Of a stretch of 44,266 nucleotides of DNA, positions 1 to 7,553 are shown piece after piece (the first letter of the stretch is position 1; each line of letters opens with the position of its first letter). Source of the stretch: Flavobacteriales bacterium (GTDB lineage: Bacteria; Bacteroidota; Bacteroidia; Flavobacteriales; TMED113); NCBI GenBank assembly GCA_002722215.1, contig PBKX01000003.1, positions 36,724 to 80,989 of the forward strand, given 5' to 3'. The position numbers were made by a program, and so were the translations under genes. The notes under the pieces are model-generated. The model did no database searches. It was not told the origin of the DNA and saw nothing but the letters and a program-made list of their open reading frames with translations.

Positions 1-243
1 AAACTACAACGAACCATCTCTGTGGATGCAAGATATATTGTTTTTATAATTGATAAGTTTGCAGAAGCATCTAATATAATAGATGAATTAACACTTGTTT
101 CAAAAAGAGATGAACCTCAGGTTTTGCCAACATATAGAGAGGTTTGGTTGGCTAATAAAAATGGCATCCAAGAACGATATAAAACAAAGCAAGAGTTTAT
201 TACAGATGCTAAGTCGTGGTGGAAAAAAAATAAAGATAACTAA
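1..243 (+). CDS. C-terminal part of an unidentified protein, truncated by window start
   Basis: Frame is open from base 1 (KLQRTISVDARYIVF...) through the listed ORF to a TAA at 241-243; no family recognised. Confidence 0.5.
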   Translation, partial: KLQRTISVDARYIVFIIDKFAEASNIIDELTLVSKRDEPQVLPTYREVWLANKNGIQERYKTKQEFITDAKSWWKKNKDN

Positions 244-248
244 GCCTA

Positions 249-1160
249 TTGATCTTGTTGCAAGACATTGCTATTTTAACAGAAAAAAGATACCTTAAAC
301 CCAGACAGAAGGATTGGTATATTGAGAATATCATTTCTGAAGATCATCTTGTTCAGGTAGAGTTAGAGCGTTTAGGGTTTAGTTGTGAGCGTGTCGCTTG
401 GGACAATAACTTTGATCCGTCTAAATTCCGGTTTACCCTATTTAGAACAACGTGGAACTATTTTGAAAAACTAGACCTTTTTATGTCTTTTTTAAAAGTA
501 TGTGCAAAAAAAACGTCTTTTATAAATCCTTACAAGCAAATTAAATGGAGTTTAAATAAGGAGTATTTGTTATGGCTAAAAGGCCGGGGAATAAATATTC
601 CCCCAACGCATCTTGTAAAAAGGGGTGAGGAAATTGATTTGTTAAACTTATGTAATGAAAAAGGATGGAAAAAAATTGTAATTAAGCCTTGTGTTTCGGC
701 TGCCGCTTGGAACACACATTATATAAAAAAAATTGAATCCCAAACACAGGTTTTATTTGATTCTCTCATAAAAACTCAAGACATGTTAATTCAGGTTTTT
801 CAAAAAAATATTATAACCTGGGGTGAGGCTTCAATAATGATGATTAACGGGAAGTATTCGCATGCTGTTTTAAAAAATGCTGCCCGTGGAGATTTTCGGG
901 TTCAGGATGATTTTGGGGGCACTGTGTCTGCGTATAAACCTAAAAGAAGTGAGGTTAAGTTTGCCAAAAATGTTATTAGCGCCCTTCCTTTTGCTCCTGT
1001 TTATGCTCGAGTTGATCTGGTAAAAGACAATAACAATAATCTCGCTCTTTCTGAGCTTGAACTTATTGAGCCTGAAATGTGGTTTCGATTAAATCCTCGC
1101 GCTGCACGTCAGCTAGCTATTACAATTAAACAATTTATACAACAGGCTAATAAGCCCTAG
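249..1160 (+). CDS. RimK-like ATP-grasp domain protein
   Basis: 303 aa, TTG start in the track; 'IAILTEKRYL' N-terminus, 'KKIVIKPCVSAAAWNTH', 'LIQVFQKNIITWGEASIMMINGKYSHAVLKNAARGDFRVQDDFGG' and 'ALSELELIEPEMWFR' resemble ATP-grasp/glutathione-synthase-like ligases. Confidence 0.75.
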   Translation: MILLQDIAILTEKRYLKPRQKDWYIENIISEDHLVQVELERLGFSCERVAWDNNFDPSKFRFTLFRTTWNYFEKLDLFMSFLKVCAKKTSFINPYKQIKWSLNKEYLLWLKGRGINIPPTHLVKRGEEIDLLNLCNEKGWKKIVIKPCVSAAAWNTHYIKKIESQTQVLFDSLIKTQDMLIQVFQKNIITWGEASIMMINGKYSHAVLKNAARGDFRVQDDFGGTVSAYKPKRSEVKFAKNVISALPFAPVYARVDLVKDNNNNLALSELELIEPEMWFRLNPRAARQLAITIKQFIQQANKP

Positions 1161-3036
1161 ATTCATTCCCTTCAACATAGTAAATAAAAGACCTGTTTGC
1201 CACCATATTACCGCCGCTTGTTGGATAATCTCCAGTAAAATACCAGTCGCCAGTATGGTTTGGGCATGCGAACCGAAGCCCCTCTTTGGTTTGAAACAAA
1301 ATGTCAAAATCTGTAGAGATATTGTCCGTTTTTAATAGTAATGCTATTTCTTTTGAAATCTCTTCTTGTGTAAATGGGGCATATATATTTTTCAAATGAT
1401 TAATTTGATTTTGGTTGTTGTTCACCTGTTCCTTTTTGCACTCTTTATATGTGTTTTTTATAATTTCTTTGCCATCGTTCGTCTTTTTTAATAATGATAT
1501 TGCCGCCCTAAAGGCAATAAAGTCTCCAAGTCTAGCCATGTCTATCCCATAACAATCTGGATATCTAATTTGTGGGGCCGAAGAGACTACAATGATTTTT
1601 TTTAATTTTAATCTGTCCAATATCCTTAAAATACTCTTTTTAAGTGTTGTTCCTCTAACAATACTGTCGTCTAGGATCACAAGTGTATCTGTTTTTTTTG
1701 AAACCCCATATGTTACATCATATATGTGCCCAACTAACCCATCTCTATCACTATCTGCTGTGATGAAGGTTCTCAGTTTGGCATCTTTAACGGCCATTTT
1801 CTCTACTCTTATTTTTTGATTGATTATTGATTTTAAATGTTCAATTTCTCCTAGTTCTAAAAGATTTTTTCTTTTTGTATTTAAATTTGATTCAAGTTCT
1901 GATATGAGTCCTAAAAATGCTGTTTCAGCAGTATTTGGAATGTAAGAAAAAAGAGTGTTATCCAGATCATTATTTATTTTTTTTAGTATTGGCTCTGTTA
2001 ATAAAGCTCCTAGTTTTTTTCTTTCTTCATATATACTCGCATCGTTACCCCTTGAAAAATATATTCTTTCGAAAGAGCATGAGGTTCGTTTTTTGGGGGC
2101 AATAATCTGATTAAAGCTAACCTTTCCATTCTTTTTAATTATTATTGCCTCACCCCTTGGTAGTTCATATATATTATTCGAATTAACATTAAATGCTGTT
2201 TGAATCACTGGTTTTTCGGATGCAACAACTACAATTTCTTGATCATAATAATAATATGCTGGCCGTATCCCATGGGGATCTCTTAGTGCAAACGCGTCTC
2301 CATGACCAATCAGTCCAGATAAGACATATCCACCATCCCACTTTTTTGATGCGTTTTTTAATATGTTTGCTAGGTCTAGATTTTCTTCTATTAGTTTGGA
2401 AATATCTGAATTAGATGGTGTTGTTGGTTTGTATTTATTATAGAGTCTTGTGTTTTCTTCGTCTGTAAAATGTCCAATTTTTTCTAAAATTGTAATTGTG
2501 TCTGATTTTTCTTTTGGATGTTGACCCAAATCAACCAATTGATTAAACAACTCTTCTACGTTTGTCATATTAAAATTACCTGCCAAAACCAAGTTTCTAG
2601 ACTTCCAATTGTTTTGTCTCAAAAATGGATGACACTGTGAAATGCTGTTTCCACCATAAGTTCCGTATCGGAGATGTCCTAAAAATAACTCCCCCATAAA
2701 AGAACAGTTTTCTTTCAGCCACTGCGCATTATTAAATTCTTTTGGATAGCTTTTTTTAATTTTTTTAAAATTTTCGCTGATTTTTAAAAACACATCTTGT
2801 ATTGAGTTTTGTTCAACAGATCTTCTTCGACTAATGTATGGGCGTCCTGGATCAGTGTCTATTTTGATATTTACAAGCCCTGCTCCATCCTGACCCCGAT
2901 TAACCTGTTTTTGCATTAATAGATACATTTTGTTTAAACCATAAAGCGCTGTTCCATATTTTTTTTTATAATATGATAATGGTTTCAAAAGTCTAAGAAG
3001 GGCTATTCCACACTCATGTTTAATTGAATCGCTCAT
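1147..3036 (-). CDS. PurF-like amidophosphoribosyltransferase family protein (long Bacteroidetes paralogue type)
   Basis: 629 aa; Ntn-type Cys near N-terminus (HECGIALLR), 'NRGQDGAGLVNIK', PRPP-binding loop 'VILDDSIVRGTTLKKS', 'SSAPQIRYPDCYGIDMA'. Confidence 0.85.
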   Translation of the reverse strand: MSDSIKHECGIALLRLLKPLSYYKKKYGTALYGLNKMYLLMQKQVNRGQDGAGLVNIKIDTDPGRPYISRRRSVEQNSIQDVFLKISENFKKIKKSYPKEFNNAQWLKENCSFMGELFLGHLRYGTYGGNSISQCHPFLRQNNWKSRNLVLAGNFNMTNVEELFNQLVDLGQHPKEKSDTITILEKIGHFTDEENTRLYNKYKPTTPSNSDISKLIEENLDLANILKNASKKWDGGYVLSGLIGHGDAFALRDPHGIRPAYYYYDQEIVVVASEKPVIQTAFNVNSNNIYELPRGEAIIIKKNGKVSFNQIIAPKKRTSCSFERIYFSRGNDASIYEERKKLGALLTEPILKKINNDLDNTLFSYIPNTAETAFLGLISELESNLNTKRKNLLELGEIEHLKSIINQKIRVEKMAVKDAKLRTFITADSDRDGLVGHIYDVTYGVSKKTDTLVILDDSIVRGTTLKKSILRILDRLKLKKIIVVSSAPQIRYPDCYGIDMARLGDFIAFRAAISLLKKTNDGKEIIKNTYKECKKEQVNNNQNQINHLKNIYAPFTQEEISKEIALLLKTDNISTDFDILFQTKEGLRFACPNHTGDWYFTGDYPTSGGNMVANRSFIYYVEGNESRAY

Positions 3037-3064
3037 GTTTTTACGTATTACAAAATTATATTTT

Positions 3065-4105
3065 TTATTCCAAATCTTCTTTTTTTAACCCTAGCCAGTC
3101 TAGTACATTTTTGCCCCAAATATCTTTCCCTTCTTTTTCTGTTATAGTGCCCGTTTCTATGGCATAATCTAAAACTCTCCCGGGATATGAGGTGCCTATG
3201 CCTTCCATTTCGCCCAAAGGAAAAGGATCATCTAATCCCATAATTATTTGTGAGCATCCAACGCGCTTTTTTAATAATTCCAGGGTGTGCGAGTCATGTA
3301 CTAGTGTGTCGAAATAGATATTTTTATGTCCGAGTGTTTTTCTTGGATCTTGTAATTGTTTAAAAATATCTGGGCGGCCGTCAAAACCCTGAACCCTTCT
3401 TCCATAATTAACAATGCCCAACATGCCTCCATGAGCAAAACTCGTTCTTACGTTTGGGTGTTTGTTTGGTAAGTCTCTGAGGGTAAAAAGGTGTAGTGTG
3501 TCAGCACACTGAGCCATCATCCAAACTAAATGAAATCTCCAATATTTATTTTTTAAAGAAATCATTTTTTCTCCATCATAGGGGTGTATTTGGATAGCTA
3601 GTCCATGTTTATTTGCTAATTCAAATATTGGCTCGACATCCGGCTCGGCAACAGACAACCAATCTCCATTTTTATTTAAAAAATGTGTGGGTAAACAAAG
3701 TAGTTTTAGTCCAAGTTCATTTACACACCGATCAATCTCCTTGAGGGCTTGATCCATGTATAGGGGTTGCACAACAAAGCCACAAGTAAACTTTTTTGGA
3801 TAATCATTTTGAATAGAGGCGTTGAAATTATTTTGAAAACTAATTGCATCTATGCAGTTTTGTTTTTTCCAACCGTTGCAATATAGTTGTGAAAGGCACA
3901 ACATAACACCATGATCTATGTTGTGTTGATTCATCCATTCTATTTTCTCGTTAATAAAATATCCCGGGCCTGTAATTGGTCTTGACCAGTCTCCTTGTCT
4001 CATAAACTTCTTGTCCTCATCAATCCAAAAAAGCTTTTTTTCTTTCATGAAATTTGGAATCTGAAATGGCTCTGGGAGTATGTGTCCGTGTCCGTTTATT
4101 CGCAT
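3065..4105 (-). CDS. Amidohydrolase, probable 2-amino-3-carboxymuconate-6-semialdehyde decarboxylase (ACMSD)
   Basis: N-terminal HxH (NGHGHILP), 'IQIHPYDGEKM', 'TSFAHGGMLG', 'IIMGLDDPFPLG'; neighbour of 3-hydroxyanthranilate dioxygenase. Confidence 0.85.
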   Translation of the reverse strand: MRINGHGHILPEPFQIPNFMKEKKLFWIDEDKKFMRQGDWSRPITGPGYFINEKIEWMNQHNIDHGVMLCLSQLYCNGWKKQNCIDAISFQNNFNASIQNDYPKKFTCGFVVQPLYMDQALKEIDRCVNELGLKLLCLPTHFLNKNGDWLSVAEPDVEPIFELANKHGLAIQIHPYDGEKMISLKNKYWRFHLVWMMAQCADTLHLFTLRDLPNKHPNVRTSFAHGGMLGIVNYGRRVQGFDGRPDIFKQLQDPRKTLGHKNIYFDTLVHDSHTLELLKKRVGCSQIIMGLDDPFPLGEMEGIGTSYPGRVLDYAIETGTITEKEGKDIWGKNVLDWLGLKKEDLE

Positions 4106-4231
4106 ACTTTAATTTTAAGTTTACTATATTAATTTAGTAAAAATCTTTTGTTAAAATTGACCTTTTCTTTTGAAATTAATTTTCACGGTTTGGTAAAATA
4201 TATTAATTGTTTCAATTATATTCTATTCAGC

Positions 4232-4762
4232 TTATATATATCTTTCGTCTACATCCATAATGTCTCCTGTTTTGGGGCAGGTTCTTAGTTTTTCATTGCT
4301 ATAGAATTTTTTGAATACTGGTAAAAAATCTTTTTCTATATTGGTTAGGTGAAAATACTCTTCATATAACAGCGCATTGGCTTTCTCTGAAAACCACATT
4401 AACCCATCCTTGTGTTGAGGTTCTCGTTTTCTTTCAATAACAAGGCCTATTGAGTTTTCTGGTCTAACTGGTGAATGGGGTATTTTTGGGGGAAGAAGAA
4501 ACATTTCTCCTTCTTTTATTTTGACTTCAACCATTTTTTTGTTTTGTTGTGTTTTAACAATAATATCACCCTCTATTTGATAAAATAACTCTTCTGTTTC
4601 GTTATAGTGATAGTCTTTTCTTTTGTTTGGCCCCCCAACAACCATTACTATAAAGTCTTCTGCGTCTATATATAAGTTTTTATTGCCAATGGGCGGTTTC
4701 AAAATACTTCTGTTTTCGGAAATCCATCGACTTAGATTAAATGGTGCTTTTATGTTTTTCAT
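4232..4762 (-). CDS. 3-hydroxyanthranilate 3,4-dioxygenase
   Basis: Cupin with 'DYHYNETEELFYQIEGDIIVKTQ' and 'FLLPPKIPHSPVRPENSIGLVIERKR'; track ORF runs to 4801 but the MKNIKAPFNLSRWI start (ATG complement at 4760-4762) is preferred. Confidence 0.9.
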   Translation of the reverse strand: MKNIKAPFNLSRWISENRSILKPPIGNKNLYIDAEDFIVMVVGGPNKRKDYHYNETEELFYQIEGDIIVKTQQNKKMVEVKIKEGEMFLLPPKIPHSPVRPENSIGLVIERKREPQHKDGLMWFSEKANALLYEEYFHLTNIEKDFLPVFKKFYSNEKLRTCPKTGDIMDVDERYI

Positions 4763-4798
4763 GTTTTGTTGTTTGTTTTTTGAAACTAATTTTTGTAT

Positions 4799-4828
4799 CA
4801 AATCTAATTAGTAAATTAGTTATATTTG
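4799..4828. promoter_or_regulatory. Candidate divergent promoter region between the two arms of the kynurenine cluster
   Basis: TAnnTTTG (Bacteroidetes -7-like) matches in both orientations: TATATTTG at 4821-4828 (+) and TAGATTTG on the minus strand at 4806-4799; no well-spaced -33 TTG seen for either. Confidence 0.4.
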
Positions 4829-4835
4829 GGGGAAT

Positions 4836-5621
4836 ATGGAAATAAATTTAAAAAATAAAACCGCTTGGGTTTTTGGGGGTTCCAGGGGGATTGGTCGATC
4901 TATCGCTTTAGAGTTGGCTCGAGCAGGTGCAAATATTGTGCTGATTGCTAGAAACAAAATTCAATTACAAACAGTTAAAGAAGAGTTATCTGAGGATGCT
5001 GGACAAAAACATGATGTTTTGTCAGTTGATGTTAGTCGGCGGGATGTTTTAATTAAAACTTTGAAAAGTTACGCCGGCTTAAATCCGGCGGATATTTTAA
5101 TTAATAATTCTGGTGGCCCCCCACCGGGACAGGCTCACACCGCAGAACTAGAAGAGTATTCTGATGCATTTAATCAGCATGTTTTAGCGGCGCAGTCCAT
5201 AATGAAAATTGCCCTTCCTGAAATGAAGCGTAATAGATTTGGTAGAATTATTAATATTATTTCAACCTCTGTTAAACAACCTATTGATGGGCTTGGGGTT
5301 TCCAATACAATTCGTGGTGCAATAGCAAATTGGGGTAAAACTGTTGCATCTGAGTTGGGGGGGTTTGGGATAACAGTAAATAATGTTTTGCCGGGTGCAA
5401 CAAAAACTGATCGATTATTAGATTTAATTCAAAAAAATGCAGAAAAAACTGGGTCCGAAACTGAATCTGTTGTTAAAAAAATGCAGCATTCGATTCCAGT
5501 TGGTCGATTTGCTGATCCAGCTGAAATAGCTTATTTGGTTGTTTTTTTATCTTCGGATTTTGCCGCTTATATAAATGGTGTAAACATCCCTGTTGATGGA
5601 GGAAGAACAAAGTCTTTATAA
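4836..5621 (+). CDS. Short-chain dehydrogenase/reductase-like protein with atypical active site
   Basis: Rossmann motif 'VFGGSRGIGRSIALELARAGANIVLIARN', 'INNSGG', C-terminal 'GVNIPVDGGRTKSL'; the expected YxxxK appears as SNTIR. Confidence 0.85.
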   Translation: MEINLKNKTAWVFGGSRGIGRSIALELARAGANIVLIARNKIQLQTVKEELSEDAGQKHDVLSVDVSRRDVLIKTLKSYAGLNPADILINNSGGPPPGQAHTAELEEYSDAFNQHVLAAQSIMKIALPEMKRNRFGRIINIISTSVKQPIDGLGVSNTIRGAIANWGKTVASELGGFGITVNNVLPGATKTDRLLDLIQKNAEKTGSETESVVKKMQHSIPVGRFADPAEIAYLVVFLSSDFAAYINGVNIPVDGGRTKSL

Positions 5622-5642
5622 TTTATAATATGTTTTTTAATT

Positions 5643-7097
5643 ATGAAAAAGCTTTCTAATTATATTAATGGAGACTTTTCGTCTCCAATCAACAACAAAT
5701 ACATTGAAAACTATAGTCCAACAAATGGTTGTGTTTATTCTTTGATTCCTGATAGCGATGAAAAAGATGTTGATATGGCTATTTCTGCGGCAAAAAAAAG
5801 CTTTGAGAGTTGGGGGAAATCAACAAAAGAATATAGGTACCAATGGATGATGAAGTTGGCTGATGCTATCGATAAAAATGCTGAAGAGCTAGTTATGGCA
5901 GAAAGTTTTGATAATGGAAAGCCTGAGTGGCTTGCTAGGGCTGTTGATATCCCAAGATGCTCTGCAAATATTAGGTTTTTTGCCACCGCAATACTTCATT
6001 TTGATTCTGATTCACACGATATGGATGGGGGTGCTTTAAACTACACATTAAAACAGCCTATTGGGGTTGCTGGTTGTATTTCTCCTTGGAATCTTCCACT
6101 TTATTTGTTGACATGGAAAATTGCCCCTGCCCTTGCAGCTGGAAATACGGTTGTTGCAAAGCCCTCCGAAATAACACCATATACTGCTTATTTGTTTAGT
6201 AAGATTTGTCATGATATTGATTTTCCTCCTGGTGTTATAAATATTGTTCATGGTTATGGTGACACTGCAGGAGACGCTGTTGTGAAAAAGTGCGATATTA
6301 TTTCATTTACTGGTGGAACGGAAACCGGTAAAATTATTGCTATTAACGCGGCATCTCAGTTTAAAAAATACTCACTAGAGCTTGGTGGTAAAAACCCGAT
6401 GGTTATTTTTGAAGATTGTGATTTTGATCTAGCTGTAGAAACGGCTATCAAGGCGGCGTTTTTAAATCAGGGCCAAATTTGTCTCTGTGGATCTAGAATA
6501 TTTATTGAAGATTCAATATATCCAAAGTTCCGGGCAGCGTTTTTAAAGCAAACAAAATGTTTACGCGTTGGAGACCCTAAAAATAAAAGCAGTAATTTGG
6601 GTGCAATTGTTTCCAAACAGCACCTTGAAAATATTTTGGATAAAATTAATATAGCAGAAAAAGATGGCGGTAAAATAATTATTGGTGGTAAGCGGGTTTT
6701 TCTAGATGGTGATTTGGCGGATGGTTATTATATGTTGCCAACAGTTATTGAAAACACAAAAAATACCGATGAAATAAATCAAAGAGAAGTTTTTGGTCCT
6801 GTTGCAACAATTCTCCCTTTTCGTGATGAAAAAGAAGTTGTTAAAATGTGTAATGAGGTTAAATATGGTCTTTCGGCATCTATTTTTTGTAACAATATTT
6901 CAAAAGCACATCGAATGGCGGCATCTATTGATGCTGGGGTTGTTTGGATAAACACGTGGCTTCTTCGAGATTTAAGAATCCCTTTTGGTGGAATGAAGCA
7001 TTCTGGTGTTGGTAGAGAGGGTGGTGAACACTCTCTTGATTTTTTTACAGAAACAAAAAATGTGTGTGTTAAGATTGAAAACGGTGGAAATAAATAA
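5643..7097 (+). CDS. Aldehyde dehydrogenase, probable 2-aminomuconate 6-semialdehyde dehydrogenase
   Basis: ALDH motifs 'ELGGKNPMVIFEDCDFDLA', 'NQGQICLCGSRIFIE', 'REVFGPVATILPF', 'PFGGMKHSGVGREGG'; genomic context with HAAO/ACMSD/RidA. Confidence 0.85.
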   Translation: MKKLSNYINGDFSSPINNKYIENYSPTNGCVYSLIPDSDEKDVDMAISAAKKSFESWGKSTKEYRYQWMMKLADAIDKNAEELVMAESFDNGKPEWLARAVDIPRCSANIRFFATAILHFDSDSHDMDGGALNYTLKQPIGVAGCISPWNLPLYLLTWKIAPALAAGNTVVAKPSEITPYTAYLFSKICHDIDFPPGVINIVHGYGDTAGDAVVKKCDIISFTGGTETGKIIAINAASQFKKYSLELGGKNPMVIFEDCDFDLAVETAIKAAFLNQGQICLCGSRIFIEDSIYPKFRAAFLKQTKCLRVGDPKNKSSNLGAIVSKQHLENILDKINIAEKDGGKIIIGGKRVFLDGDLADGYYMLPTVIENTKNTDEINQREVFGPVATILPFRDEKEVVKMCNEVKYGLSASIFCNNISKAHRMAASIDAGVVWINTWLLRDLRIPFGGMKHSGVGREGGEHSLDFFTETKNVCVKIENGGNK

Positions 7098-7125
7098 TAT
7101 CTTTATTTTGAAATAATAACAAACA

Positions 7126-7539
7126 ATGAGTGTAAATTTTAAATCCCTTCAAGCTCCAGAACCGGTTGGTGATTATCCCCACGCTAAACAAGTTGGAGAT
7201 TTTTTGTTTCTGTCTGGTGTTGGTCCAAGAAAAAGAGGTTCAAAAAAAATTCCAGGCGTTAGGCTTTCTGAAAATGGAAAAGTACTAAGTTATGATATTA
7301 AAAAACAGTGTGTTTCTGTTTTTGAAAATGTTAGATTAATTTTAGAAGAGTCTGGCTCTTCTTGGGATAATATTGTTGATGTTACTGTTTTTTTAACAAA
7401 TATGAATCGTGATTTTAAAGAATACAATAAATTGTATGCTGAGTATTTTAGTGGCCCTCTCCCAACACGAACAACGGTTGAGGTGGGGTGTTTGCCAACA
7501 CCGATCGCTATCGAATTAAAGGTTATTGCTACTATATAA
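7126..7539 (+). CDS. RidA/YjgF family protein, probable 2-aminomuconate deaminase
   Basis: 'GDFLFLSGVGPR', 'IVDVTVFLTNMNRDFKEYNKLYAEYF', 'LPTRTTVEVGCLPTPIAIELKVIAT'; pathway context. Confidence 0.8.
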   Translation: MSVNFKSLQAPEPVGDYPHAKQVGDFLFLSGVGPRKRGSKKIPGVRLSENGKVLSYDIKKQCVSVFENVRLILEESGSSWDNIVDVTVFLTNMNRDFKEYNKLYAEYFSGPLPTRTTVEVGCLPTPIAIELKVIATI

Positions 7540-7553
7540 AAAATTTCTTTATT

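Noticed and set aside
5072-5090. GC-rich hairpin CGCCGG-CTTAAAT-CCGGCG inside the SDR gene
   Set aside because: It is a coding segment (YAGLNPADI) with in-frame protein continuity; a single 6-bp stem in a CDS is not enough to claim regulation.
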